From Echinococcus granulosus (taxonomy: Eukaryota; Platyhelminthes; Cestoda; Cyclophyllidea; Taeniidae), in contig NW_020170393.1 of NCBI RefSeq assembly GCF_000524195.1, positions 62,001 to 126,000 of the forward strand: 64,000 bases of DNA, given 5' to 3'. Positions 50,888 through 63,529 of the stretch are shown here, piece by piece (the first letter of the stretch is position 1; every line of letters starts with the position of its first letter). The notes beneath the pieces were generated by a model that did no database searches, was not told where the DNA came from, and saw nothing but the letters and a program-made list of their open reading frames with translations. A program made the position numbers and the translations under genes.

Positions 50888-53800
50888 TCATAGGCCAACC
50901 TTATCAAAAATCCATCGAAAATGGGCGTTTCGTTGGCTGGTAGTGGAAACAGCCTGAAAGCCCTGCTCAGGATGCTTTGCCTGAAGGTGCTCAATGCGTT
51001 CCATCTGCTCAGCGATCCAATCACGCCACCACTCGCGTTCCCATGGAGCCTCTAGCTCCTCTGGAGGGCAGATCTCGAGATCGGTGGTGGGTTCACTGAA
51101 GACCCAGAGGGAGGCTATCGGTCCGCCTGCCCGCCGTACGCGCACGCAGTTCCAGTCTTTGCGCAGTAGACCTGTCTCTGTCAGTGCGAAGAGGTTTGCC
51201 CACGTGTGCACTGTCACACGCGACGGGGTGACCAGCAGGCTTATTTGCTGCTTCCGATACTCGCTGCCATCATTACCCCGCAGCAGACAGTGGTTCTCAG
51301 CGTTGCAGCACTGTGTGAAGGAGCCACAAAGAAACCTCAAACGTGGATGCGTGCGTGCATTGCGTACGTGCGTGTGCAACGAAGTGCCACCAAAACGGAC
51401 GTATGAAGTAATAAATGGTGTGCGGAGCAAAAAGGCCTAACGCTATCAGCTTAAATTGACATGGCATTCCTTGGCCAAGGGGTAGAGTTTAATGAGTGGG
51501 AAAGTGAAGAATTGTCGCGCTCAAGAGACCAAATATATTTAGCCGTCGTGTTAATAAACACAGAAATGTATCTAGGGCAGGTGCACTCGGGTATTCATAA
51601 CGGTGCCGTGTCCTGTCACTTAGGCGTGTTCAAACAAAACTTTATTTGCCATTTAGAAAGTAGCTGACGGTGGTTAATAGGCCATATATTCACATCGGGG
51701 GTTCAAATTGTTCACTGGAAAGCAGAAAAAAAGACGAATGGGATTACAGATTAACTAACCGATTCGACGCGAATACTACTATTAGTCTTGGTATTATCAA
51801 CCAAACACTGCAAACCATGCTAAAGATTCAAATAAAAAGTATGCTATTGGCGCATTGTACTCTTGATCTGACACATTCAAAAAATCTAGGGCCTACTGGA
51901 TCCCAGTTTACCTTCGCCTAAACCGCATCCCTACAGGCAAAAAATGAGCGTCTAACGACGAGGAAAAAGTGTAACAAAACTCAAGAGCACAATTACGAGG
52001 TTTTTTCTCACCAAAATTTTACAAAAACAAACTGTAAGCACGGGTGCAGCAGTCTACAAAGGGAAAAACAACAACAATCTGATGTTGGTTTTACTGCGCA
52101 AATGCCAGGCAGGCATCGTTTGCTAGCGGTTGACAAAAGAACACCCAGACGCTGTCAGTACTAAAAGTCGCCTTTACACAAGACCTGTTAAACTCCATAA
52201 AAGCAACATACTAAAGTATGAGTAAACAGGCAAGCCAAACCCAGATGTCATAAAAATAATGTAATTAAGCATAAACTGAGGTTCATAACACTCTATCAAC
52301 AAGACCTTGAGCATGCAGTAACCTCGCAACAGGAGCTCAAAGGACACGGCAGTGTGATAAATTTGGTAATGCTTCTGCATCATTAAAACCCCTGGATATT
52401 CTCCTGTTAATAACGTAAACTTCTACATTTACGCCTAAATGAAATGAAGGGCTGAGAGAGCGCAAACCAGTATTTGGAAATCGAATTCGAAATAATGATC
52501 GTGCAAGAGTGGCGACATCAGTACCGACGAAGTTCAAGCCTTAATACATAGGTTGAAGTGCTTCTAGGAGACAGAGGAGGCAAGAAGTGTTCCAACGATG
52601 ATGTTGAGTACTTTAAAAATGATGTAGGTTTTAACTTGTAGAAAGAAATTAGGCTCCGGAGGTCAACGCCTTACTAAGGCACAATAAGGAATTAAAATAT
52701 CTGAATACGGATACGAAAAAAATCACAAATACGACAAACCGATTAATGGGTTGATCTTGTAAATTTTAGCAAATAGTCCGCTGGGAGTTTGCAAAATGAG
52801 GTAAGATAGAAACGGCGAATCGGAGGAGCTTATCAAAATAACCTTCTAAAGCATATTTTTATCAAACTTCATAACCTTAAATCCGTTTTTTTTATACTAA
52901 AGTATAAGACATGATCAACCCTTACGCTTCCATATCCGAGTCGATTTCTGGAGTAGACAAATTTGTGAGGAGCAATGTTGTCAAGAAACCACTGGAAATT
53001 CCTGCAACCCAGATCATTCCGAAGTTTTTTTCGTTTGGACACATCACCATAATCCATGTTCTAAAGTAAAAACAGCTAAATTTATTTTCACTTTATAGCC
53101 AATGGCAAGATCGCTTGCGGTGGCATATCCCTAACCATAAGCATGAACGTCGACAAAAGTAATGCTTTGAAATCATGACCCCTCAATGTAGGGTGAACCT
53201 TATTTAGCTGAGCGCCATAGACTATGCTTTAAAGTTGGTTAGCCGGTACCACGGAGGCTAATTCAAGGAGATCGCTCATTGCTCCTTTTTTTAATACAGT
53301 AAAATAATTAGAAACTGTTTTACTTCATAAAATGAAGTACTTGCAATAAGACAGCTATGCCAGGTCAAAAAACAGCCACTCAAAGTACTACCTGTTCTAC
53401 AGCCGCAACTGCTTATTAAAAAACGAAGTTTGTATGAACAAAACAGGTGGCAAATAGTTTTACTAAGCGCAACCTTCTGCCAGAGTCATAAATAGGAAGC
53501 CTGCTTAGAATTTGTACGAAATACAAACGCTGGTACCTGAATTTTAAAAAGACGTACGTCTCTAACATGTAATATAGTGGCCAATTTCTATATTTTTTAA
53601 AAGAAACGGATACAATGGAAATGATTAGGTTAAAACTCAACTCTTGGATTGAAAAGAACAAACGAAGCGGATCACTTACTTTGATATCACCACGAGCCAG
53701 ATAGAAATTCTCCTTGTACATATCCATCCACACTTCAGCCATTCGAGCAGTGTTGTATCCGTTGTAGTCCTTTTTGCCTACAATGGCACAAATGCAAACG

Positions 53801-55854
53801 GTCCGATAAAATGCGCAGTGCCCCCAATCTAATTCAAAAGCAGTGACACTAGATGAAGGCTTTAGCTCCTATCACAAAAAGTCCACTACCGTTAAAAAGC
53901 GATACCAAGAGGTAGGAATTCGTGAGATTGATAGTAAATACGAAATAAATAAAGACTATTCGTGTGACATTTCTAGATAGTGCAACAGTATGGAGAGCAA
54001 TCTGCACAGAGAAAAGTTCATTTGAGAAACATGCTCACACCTTCTAATAAGTATAGGACTGCCAAATCAAGTTAGCAATTGACAGAGAGATGCTACTCCT
54101 TAGATGCCTTTCGTGAGTACATGGCTGTGCCAACAATTATATCAAAAAAAAGCCATAAATGGAGTGGATAAACGTAACATTTCACGCACTGGGAAATGAA
54201 TATGGGTGGATAGCACGATAAACATGCCCAACGGTTGAGCAGGGAGAAAATTCAAGGGAGCCACCGCACTGCCAAATACGGAAGGACAACTCCAAGTTCT
54301 CACCACCCCAAATCTCCATTCCGTCGTCATAACCACCCAGCTTGAAAAAGTAGTCCCGGTGTATGGCAAAAAGGCCACCGGGCATTGTGAGGGATTCAAT
54401 AGTGTCAACGTTACTTTGTCGCTTGACCACAGAACTGCGAGGTGGATGCTCAAAAACGAACATCCCATCCCAGGCGAAAGAGCCCACGCGGAGGCTGAGC
54501 CAACCATCTTCAGTGTATCGAACATCAGTTCGGAAGATTTTGAGCGTAAATCGGTCTATATTTGCTATAGCGGGGCAAACAACTGCGTCAGGTTTCTGCC
54601 AGATTCGATACAACAGGGGTTCCAACCAACGATAAGTCGCTTCACAATGGGCGTCAAGGAAAATAATGACGTCAGCTGTCGCGGCCTTGGCACCTTCAAG
54701 ACGGGCCCTAATCAAACCTGTGCGCTGGGGAAGCCGAACTATTCGTACAATCCCATCTGGCCAGGTATTCGCGACAAATTTGTCTAAATTATCAAGCAAA
54801 TCGCCTGGTTTTCGCTAAAAAGTAGGAAAACGCCTTACTTTGGGTACTTCCATCATCCAAAAGTATGACTTCTTTCAACAATGCCGGTGGACTTCGGTTC
54901 ACTACTGAAAATACTGTTCGAATAATTAATCGAAAAGGTTCGTTAAAAAATATTAATATGACGCTCGCAGTGGGAAGCTTATCAGGATAGATAACGGCAA
55001 GGCACCTAAGAAAAAAACTTCACAAAAGGCAGACATACTCCTTAGCTGGACGATGACCGAGTGACCGGTCAAGTGCAACTAACTTGCAGGCATGGCTGTT
55101 GTACCCATCTGCATCGTTGACACGCTTCATTTCTTCATCAGAGATGCGTGCATCAACCCCACGTCCTAGCTCACCAGGCCCAGAACGAAACCGTTCGCTC
55201 ACTGCGTAAGCATTGAAGCGCTCTGCACGAAATGCATAAGTGTCAATATCAACTGAAAGTGCCTTCAGAGTTTCTGAACTAGTTGTGGTGGAAACTCGAG
55301 GATCCTCACGAAGACAGAAGAAAAGAAATGCGTATATACATAGAGCAAGTAGGAGATGAGCTGGAAGTGAAAGCTTTCTGCAGAGATGATTAAATAATAG
55401 TAATACACGGGAACAAATTGATCTAGTGCCTGGAGAATTGGTCTTCTGAAACAGAAACGGGTTGAGTACAATCAGTTGCGATCAAAAAGGTGGTTCTTGT
55501 AGTATCAACACGCCTTATTGTTTCAGTATCAAAGATCCTATAGAAGCCCAGTCATTGATGGTACTAGATCTAGTAGAGTGAATACCTTATTATGTCAAGT
55601 ACGATAAATACAAAAACATAGAATGAAGACTGACAGTAAACCCAACACCACCAAATCCGTTATTGTAGACGTGAAACTCGACAAACAAATAAGAAGACAG
55701 AACGAAAGTGGACAATTTGTGCAGTTCATAACAGTGCATACTAAAAGTAGGAACGATAAGTGGAAGCGCGGATACAACCAGAAAAAAAAAGACGCCTATA
55801 ACGACACAGCCAGCTTTTCAGACAGGTTAGCGGTTCCAGCCTACCTTGAAACAT
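50888..55854 (-). CDS. GALNT: Polypeptide N-acetylgalactosaminyltransferase
   Basis: Minus-strand exons, 5' to 3': tentative 55845-55854 (Met-Phe-Gln), 55039-55360 (alternative start 55377), 54839-55005, 54190-54804, 53680-53777, 52926-53060, tentative 52306-52374, and the C-terminal exon ending at stop 50888-50890 (upper limit about 51335). Family features in order: membrane anchor LLLALCIYAFLFFCLRED, YPDKLPTASVILIFFNE, TVFSVVNRSPPALLKEVILL, TGLIRARLEGAKAATADVI, metal-binding DxH in FLDAHCE, the UDP-GalNAc motif MEIWGGENLELSFRIWQCGG, and NTARMAEVWMDMYKENFY. This type II Golgi enzyme transfers GalNAc to Ser/Thr and starts mucin O-glycans. Frames join cleanly from the anchor to residue about 449. 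The lectin part is incompletely resolved: the C-terminal exon has WANLFALTETGLL and NCVRVRR, compatible with a ricin repeat. It then extends to a charged tail (EREWWRDWIAEQMERIEHLQ) unusual for the family. Confidence 0.88.
51336..52925. other. Unresolved part of GALNT lectin region
   Basis: Between the last securely joined exon (ends 52926) and the C-terminal exon. One candidate exon, 52306-52374 (KHYQIYHTAVSFELLLRGYC), has an AG acceptor, a GT donor and the right phase on its 5' side. The phase to the C-terminal exon is not satisfied, so another small exon is probably missed here or a boundary is wrong. The rest is AT-rich intron-like sequence. Confidence 0.35.
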
Positions 55855-56379
55855 CCCATTAAAAGTGACAGAACGAAATGATTAACAGTAAATTCACACG
55901 TAAATAGAGCGCACCGGAGCATGATAAACAACCTGATAAATAATGCCTAAATCGAAGAACAATTACTGTAAGTTTGCGAAATTGAATATGTCATGGGCGA
56001 TTTCGAAAGGTGATTTTAAATAGGTTATTGTGTACCTTAATGGCAACTTAACTAGATGACGATCTTAATCTGTACAAGTGCTTAATACCTCCATGGCGTT
56101 ATGCCCTCTATTTGCGTAAATAAGCTACCGGTGCTTTTTGGCCTGATAAAAAGTCCTTCATGCCAGCAGTTTCTAATACGTCTTGGAAAAGACACACGTC
56201 GTGTTAGTTATGCTAAATGAAACTTTTCTAGTAAGTAGCAAATCGAAGTAGTGCATAGAATGCTTGTTCAACTTTTCGTTTTGGTCACGTAGTACCGAAG
56301 GAATTAACGATTATACCTCCTCCCCACAGTATGGCCTCTGGACCATACCAGAAATCTCAAACCATGTCATCCTTTTGTG

Positions 56380-56765
56380 ATACGTATTGGCCTTTGGGGA
56401 AGTCTCGATATGCCACACTGACAGAAGGAGAAAGCGAACCCCATCTTAGAGGACACCTACCCTGATTTCTTCTGCTGCGTGATGAACACAAGTAGCACAT
56501 GGGAAAATATGTAACTACTTACGACAGAAAGGTCGAAGATAACGTCCATTTTTGGAGATTACCGTAGTCTCTTGTTCTGGAGGACTGCTATAAACAACTG
56601 AAGCAAGTGACGCTAGTTGTGCTACTTCTATAAAATTTTCGTTACAGAGCTGTTTATTATTCATGCATGAAGAATATCACTTGAACTGGCAATACCTTCT
56701 CCACTTCTCAACTAACTGGATAGAACTCAGAGAGATATGCCTGGGCATCACTGAAGCGATAACAA
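56380..56765 (+). repeat. Dispersed repeat family, long diverged copy
   Basis: Parallels the right-edge copy over most of its length. GGGGAAGTCTCGATATGCCA, AAAGCGAACCCCATCTTAGA, GGACACCTACCCTGATTTCT and GCTGCGTGATGAACAC match GGGTAGTCTCGGGGCGCCAC, AAAACGAACCCAACCTTAAA, GGACATCAATCCTGATTTCC and GCTGGGTGATGAACCC. Its end, CAACTAACTGGATAGAACTC then ATATGCCTGGGCATC, also matches. No intact coding frame. Confidence 0.7.
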
Positions 56766-57184
56766 AGTAACGAGGAGGAATAGGCGCTAATCTGTACGCC
56801 CCATGTACTATGCTGAACCCCGACCTTTTTACGCTACTCTTCTTTGAGACCAGTGCCCCTATAACTAACAATAGGCATGCGTGATGACCAGAATATTTCC
56901 TCGTCCTACCAAAACCATTTCAAATAAAAAGTTTAAATTTAGTGAAATTAGCTAGAAGAATCAGTGACGTTGCGAGTAGGTATCATCTCGGTTGCATGGG
57001 AATTCTATGACTGGCACGCTTGCTTCATGGGTGTTTTCTTACACCACCAAGTACGTTGTGGTGTCTGACGTAGGAGGCTGATAAAGCAGAGCTCTAAAAA
57101 TGATACTTACAAGACGACAGGAGCTCTGTAGTACATTGGTTGTTTGTTTAGCCTACGGTTCCGATAAAGAGGCTACTTAGGTGC

Positions 57185-57290
57185 TCCGCCACTGGATCTT
57201 GGTGGGGTGGGGTAGCCTTCATCCATGCCAGTAGCCCCAGGTCCTATTGTGTAACAAACATATGCATTCTGCTCCAAAATCAAATAGCTA
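57185..57290 (+). repeat. Dispersed repeat family, short fragment
   Basis: CATCCATGCCAGTAGCCCCA, GGTCCTATTGTGTAAC and ATATGCATTCTGCTCC match the 5' block of the other copies (CCATGCCAGTAGCTC, ACACATATTCTGGCC). Confidence 0.5.
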
Positions 57291-57369
57291 TTCAGAATTG
57301 TAATACGATAGTGGTTTATCCCTCGGTTCTGATGAGGCTCCACTTTTGAACTTTGAATTAGCCCCCTTG

Positions 57370-57650
57370 TACCTCGCTGGGTGGGCTGGCCTTTTGGGCC
57401 ATGCCAATAGCTCAGGCACCTTCTCCGTGCTGAATATGTATATTCTGCCCGAGTATTGTGTCTTCTTTCGTCTTAAGGGAGTCTCGAGATGCTACAGAAT
57501 TGTGGGCCTTTTTGAAGTCTAAAGTCAGCAAAGCCCTGTTACAATAAAGTTTCCCTTTTGTGAACAAATGAATTGAGAGTCGTAATTCAACGCCGTTTTT
57601 CAAATAACGATGTCCTCTATGGTTTAATATTTGTTTGACTGGGCATTTAG
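57370..57650 (-). repeat. Dispersed repeat family copy with reverse-transcriptase-like remnant
   Basis: The repeat block at 57390-57490 matches the copies at 48830-48960 and 63540-63640. On the minus strand a frame of 80 codons (57412-57654) reads ALLTLDFKKAHNSVASRDSL. This resembles the palm A region of non-LTR retrotransposon reverse transcriptases (L-D-F-x-x-A-F-D-S-V-x-R-x-x-L), with the catalytic Asp pair partly lost. The comparison is from memory and the match is short, so a retrotransposon origin is only suggested. Confidence 0.4.
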
Positions 57651-58962
57651 CCATGCAAGCTCTTTTGTGCGTCAGTTTGTATCCCCGTTTCGGTGGCTGA
57701 TAAACTATTTTATGCTTCTACTTTACACAAAGGACGGCTTGGAACACTACATTGATGACAACGAAAAGCAAAATCGACTCAAAAGCCCAAAATTCCTAAT
57801 TTGTTCTGTCAATTATTGATTTTCGGTACTACATAGGGAAGGCATTTGATGTAGATGACTGATTTTCCAAAGATTTTGTAGCAAAATATTTGTTGAGGCT
57901 ACAGTTATTCTTGGCAATCTTTCGAAACTCATATACCGCGGCAATCTTAATGAAAGCATTCATTGAGTGAGCAAATAAGCTCACATATTTCTGCCTTACA
58001 AAGATACTTTAAAAATTTTCTTGTTTGACGGCACTTTTTGGGCAAATTTTCTCACAATTTCAAATTGGGGCATGAGAAACATTACCAGACTTGGACGTTA
58101 CGAAAGCAATGTATTTACGCCCAACTCTCCTCTCCCAGTACAGCAGTTATACCATCAGGATGCATTATTCAATCTAAAATCTTAAAATCCTTCCGTCCTC
58201 ATTAAAACCTAGTGGCTATTATTTCCGGCTCCTGGGTGGCTGTTAATGCACCGAATGTTATAAGATGAGCTGAGCAGATGGAGGTTTATAGGGCTGTGCT
58301 CATAACATCAAATCATTATGCTAAGATTTAGCTTTCAAATTCTGCAACAAACTTTGTGGGCCCCTTAGTCTTCGCTCTCTGGACTTCTGTCTCGGCGGTC
58401 TGGCCATCTGACCTTACTCAAAAATTCGTCTTAATTTAGTGCGTCAAAGACGAGTCTTTTGTAAAATCGCGGCAAATTACATCTTTAAAAATGCTAAAAG
58501 TAATATATTTAGGCAAGTTTTGCTAAATTTGGGCTAGAATGTTTAAATTGATTATTAGAAGGTCCTTTGGCGTGTTTAACCTGTCTGTTCGCGGAGGCGC
58601 GTGTTATGGGGGTCTTCGTATTCTGCATTTGTTCTTTAATTTAAGGGGTTCATCAGACTATTCAGTTATAAGGGTACGTGCAATTTATAGGCATCAATAC
58701 TACCGTCAGTGTAAAGGTAGGCCTATAACGCTTGTTTCCCGCAACTACTACTGGCGTTGCTTTGTTCCAACTACTAAATAGTAGATAAAATTCGCTTTAG
58801 GTAGAATTGGGGTTTTAAGTGATAGATTTTCTCCATGTCAATTACTTCCCTCGTGAAGCTTTATCATTTGATCAGCGCGAAACCATCCACTTTTAAGTGT
58901 GCATTCGTCATACGGGGCTTATGCATATTTATGGCTTTTTCAAATTGATTTTGTAGATAATT

Positions 58963-61900
58963 ATGCACCCAAGCCGGAGGATCGCAGTTATATGCCTCTT
59001 CCTGGCCTTTATCTTATGCATCATAAACCATTTGAATATCTTAGGGATTCTGGGAGGCCCCAGGTATGCCACTTTACTCATTTTTGTTACAAAATATGCT
59101 AGGGTTTTGTTTTCCGACGCAAGTTGCCTAGCATATCCCGTCTTTTTACTGTAGTGTTTTGGTGTGGCATTGCTTTATTGATCACACGTCTTGGTGACAA
59201 TTTTTTTAATCGAACATCTTGTCCCACATTTTGTTTGCGGTTACAAAGGGCAAACTAATTAAGGAATTAAATTTTGCGATGGCGCAAGTTAAATTTGCTT
59301 TATGTAATGCAGCAGGTTGATGTACTGCACAGCAATTAAGCAATAAGCAACTCGGATGGTTTTCGTATGTTGAGTGGTATTTCTGAGGTGCACTTTTTTG
59401 TTCCCACCTCCTCCAGGATCACCAAAGAAGTTGGGAACAGGTTGAGTCATTTTAAGTCTGAGGATACGTACAAACCTCTGATGTGTTCGATAAATGGTTA
59501 CATGAGTCCTGGATGCTATCAACTCAAGAATTCTACTCTCGTGGTCGATTTCAAGCACATCAAGTATTGGTGCGAAGTAAGTAGCGCGATGGTTGCTGCC
59601 TAGTTGCATGAAATTTATTTATTTTGCGTGATCAGCACATTATGACACAATGTTTCACCTCAAATGATGCATCAGTTGACCGCGACTTTCCACTGAAGTA
59701 GGGGCGAGGGTTTTCAAGGTGCCTTACTGAAGGGTAAGAAATTTTGTTGAAGAAAATTCACCTTTTCAACACGACTTGTGAAGAGCTTTGTGAGTTGAGA
59801 CCATTTTCCTGTGCATTAGAACATCTTGTTCGGTGGAAAATTATTCAGAGTATTTCATTTCCGCGATGTCTTTAGCTACCTTTATTTCAAAATTCTTCAT
59901 GATAATGGTAAATGGGGTCGCTTTAGGAACATTCGTAAGGCGTGTGGGAATAGGAAGTCTTACTCATTTATCTCCTACAGTCGGGTAGCTGAGGCCAACT
60001 CTGTTTAAAATGTGGTGCATTAATTTTCCCCAACCACGCAGATGGAAGGATACCTGAATCCCACCGAGGATGTTTTTCATATATCGAATGGAGGCGCACA
60101 ATCTATTTCGCCTTTGACATTCAAGACACACGAACCCTTGGGCTACTATATGGGCAATCGCTTTTCGAGCAAACCTGAGGGCAAAGCGCGCATCCTTTTA
60201 GTCGATGCGGAGCACAGTGAGCCCTTCTCTCCCTCTACTATCTCTATCTGCTATTTCTTTTGCATATTACCGTCCACTCTTCTGTGAAATTCAGCTATCC
60301 CAATATCACGACAATGGGACCCGAGGGGTCACCCCTACCCCATTCAGATAGCCCAATTTGGTTTGGCCTGCTACAGTCGATACCGGACTCTGCAGAGTTG
60401 GAAGCCTTCTCCTCATGCATTTCCCTACCAAATGGTGGTTGATTTCAAGTCCCAATTCGCTAGTCATCTGAATTGCAGCAGTGACAACAACCATTGTAGT
60501 TTCGGTGGGTTATCCATTCGCCTCGACGACTGTTCCTGTACCAGGCTCTTTTTGCATAAACTTTCTGCTAATGCTGTTAGGACCATTACAGTTGTGTGAT
60601 CATGAGACGTCAGGAACGTTTCATCAGGGGCTGCGTACATTAAATTCAATAATTTAGTTGATACCGTTTTCCTGCAACAATTGTCTGGTTTCTGTCAAGT
60701 GTCTGAAGGCATCATTTGTCTGTTTGAAACCTTTTTTCATTCATAGGAGAGAAGGCGGGATCCGTGAGCTACAAATTGACTGGTGCAAACCTATCCCATA
60801 ATTTGACCGCTCTCATTACGAAGGGAGCCAATTGGCCACGTGGAACGCGGCTTGTCATCAATGTTTCTCTCAGGCTATCAACTCGGAGGCGGGCGCAGAT
60901 CCACTTCGCCTGTACTGATACCTTTGGTGAAGGCAGCGTCGTCATAGTAGGTTGATATTGAACACCGGAAACGGAGTGTGGGATGGTGTGTGTATGCACG
61001 TTGATTTTCCTTTTTGTGTTTCTCTTCAGGAAAATGACTACTGGGCTTTAGGCTACAGTGAATCAGTTGATTTAAAAGTGGTATTCTTCCAAAAGCACTG
61101 TCGGAAGGTTGTGCTTCTGCAAAATCTTGAGATGGTTCTCATGAAGGCCGTTGACAGCATCAATCGTGAGGCCAAGGCTAAACCCATTCTTAAAAGTCTT
61201 CTTCTTGACTCTAAAACGCACAAACTGTAAGTAAGCCCGAGTATGATACTACGAGAAAGTCCTCCCACAAGGATTTTTGTGAGTCCCCCCCCTCTCACGC
61301 ATACTTTTATTATACCATTTGTCAGAATGGTTGTTGATGCTGTGGAACTGAGGTATCCTCGGCAGAGCATCGATGGAGACGGGCCGGGGGTGGTACAGGA
61401 GCTCCTTCTTTTTGTCCCAATCAAGAACGAGAGGGTGGAGGAGGTGGGGAGTTTGCGTCACTTACTTGTGAACACCGAGTTTGAACGGCAGCGCTTCATG
61501 GCTGCGGCTGAGTGGCTGGTGCAAAACCAGGCGCAGGACGGCTCATGGCGAATCTCAGCCAAACATGTCTTAACCCGTGATATCTACCTCAAACCCGGCT
61601 GGTGTTCTGCCATGGGACAAGGTCGTTTGGATGCTGGAGCAGCTTATTCAACCCATGTGTACGAGTTTCTTCACACTCCCCCACCTTTGGTTTCTTACCT
61701 TGTTTACAGGACAGGGCATCTCCTTACTGGTTCGCGCAAGCCATGTGACCGGGGATGAGGTCTTTCTGAAGGCAGCTCACCGCGCTCTCGGGCCTTTCAG
61801 CCGCTCCGTCCAACTGTCACAGTCCTCCGACGAGGAGTGCGGAGTGCGTGCAAACTTTCTCGGTCAGAGCACGCTACCCTGGTATGAGGAGTATCCAGCC

Positions 61901-63131
61901 ATACCCAGTGTCTTCGTTCTCAACGGCTTCATCTACTCCCTCATAGGCCTTTACGATCTCTCTAAGGTGGGCGATGATAGGTACTTCTGCTTCCCTTTCT
62001 TGAGCGTCTTTTTTTGTCGTGCGACTCAAGTCACATTTTTGTAAGGCGATATCATCGTTTTTACGTCACCCGAATCCGCCTTTGGAATAGTCTGGAGACA
62101 CTGTGGGGAGTAAGCAAAAAAGTGGTACTATATTAGAATTGAGTTTCGTGATGAGCGGACGAAGACATGAGTTCTTTGATTGGCAAGGGTGTGGCAAATG
62201 AACAAGCTCGCACAGATGGGCGATTTTGTTGTGGAAATCGAACCACAAGGGCTGTTTGAGCTAACACTTATGTAGATAATGACCAGCCTCAAACAGATGC
62301 ATTAGAAGGATTGGTGTGGTTCCAGCCTCCGTGACTGCCATCTCCACAGTACTTGAGTGCTTGGAAGATGGCAAAGTCGATGAAATGGGTAAATAGCGGA
62401 ATGGTCTTAAGAAGGGAAGCTGCCGTGTAACTTCAATGAAAATAGAATCATTCTTTTCATTTTTTTGGAATGGCAAGTTTGTCATCAATAATCTATGTGC
62501 GTATATGTTGATTAACCACACCAAGTATTGTTTGGTATTCATAAGAACACAAACTTTAGTATTGGTGAGGGCGGACAGGAACGTAAGAAGTGAGAACAAG
62601 GTGGAGGTCTAGGTAAAATTGACAAATTTTCGAGTCGCTTGCACAATTGTGAATGTTGATGATGATCAGTTTGGTTAGCGCCTGACAGTCATGCGTTTGC
62701 ACTCGCCTCCCTTTTACTTTCTCGCTAAGATGACCATTGTGAATAAAAGCAATAACTCCGTCACTGCGAGAGCCTCTCAACTACTGGAGGAGGGAGTCGG
62801 TACGTTGGTACGAGTGTTGCCACTCTACGATAGTGGCACGGGCTCTTTCTATGATCTGCGGCACCTCAGTCTGGCGCATGCCTTCCGTCTGTCACCCCGC
62901 ATAGAGCGCCTGACACTGAGCAAGCAAGGAGTAGTGGATACGAGGAGTGGAACATTGCAGGCCCTCCTCAAGGCCGGACCGAACCGCGCACGGTGGCAGT
63001 ATCACCAGATTCACCTGTTACAACTGTATCAACTCGCTGCAGTCATTGCGCCTCAGCATGCTAATCTTTGGCACATCTACTTTGACCGATGGCTGGCCTA
63101 TCTGTGGGGCTTTAGATCTGACCACAACTGA
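58963..63131 (+). CDS. GLCE: Heparan sulfate D-glucuronyl C5-epimerase
   Basis: Nine exons: 58963-59063, 59417-59576, 60042-60216, 60295-60504, 60747-60946, 61030-61226, 61326-61621, 61710-61966 and 62730-63131. They join in frame to 665 codons plus stop (human GLCE has 617). Residues 8-27 (RIAVICLFLAFILCIINHL) are a type II Golgi signal anchor. Family landmarks are QWDPRGHPYPIQIAQFGLA, AAEWLVQNQAQDGSW, LKPGWCSAMGQGQGISLLVR, LPWYEEYPAIPSVFVLNGFI followed by YSLIGLYDL, VLPLYDSGTGSFYDLRH and the terminal RSDHN. The enzyme converts glucuronic to iduronic acid in N-sulfated heparan chains. Relative to human GLCE there is an insertion of about 35 residues between YDLRH and NRARWQYHQIH. The donor at 61622 (GTCGTT) is weak, but the frame across it is exact. 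Confidence 0.94.
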
Positions 63132-63529
63132 ATTTTACTTCCGTATTTCTCTGTATATGCCTGACTTTGCGCAGATAAATCTGGTTTATGCTTCTGCTAA
63201 ATGTTTGATGGTTCTTCTAAATCATTGGATGTTTTAGGGATGTCCTTTTTTCTTATCTAGGGATGTGTGCTGCGTCGGTCTCCACGTGCCGTGACAAAGG
63301 TCAAGGAGTTATGCCTTACAGATCTAGAAATTTGGTTGGCTTAGGTATTTACTAGAGAGGGATTTGAGTTCTGGATTTGTGAATGCCAGAGACGATTTGA
63401 TTTTGCTCAGTTAAACGGACATTATGGTGAGAAGATGGGATTTATTTGTCATACCACTGGGAAAACTTAGGAAGTAATATTTGCGTTATTGTGATACGTT
63501 GGTTGTTTTTTTAACGATCTGTTCTGACA
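63132..63529. other. 3' flank of GLCE
   Basis: Non-coding, AT-rich sequence after the epimerase stop, probably its 3' untranslated region followed by spacer. I saw no clear polyadenylation signal or gene. Confidence 0.4.

Larger units (their letters stand above)
55855..58962. other. Intergenic spacer between divergent glycosylation genes
   Basis: A 3.1-kb spacer between the 5' ends of the GALNT (-) and epimerase (+) genes. It contains at least three segments of the dispersed repeat (56380-56765, 57185-57290, 57370-57650). No other gene was recognised. The bases just before 58963 should hold the epimerase promoter and leader. Confidence 0.5.

Noticed and set aside
51206..51440. Plus-strand frames opposite the GALNT C-terminal exon
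   Set aside because: Shadows of the minus-strand coding frame; no family features.
54359..54787. 142-codon plus-strand frame
   Set aside because: It is the opposite-strand shadow of the GalNAc-transferase catalytic exon.
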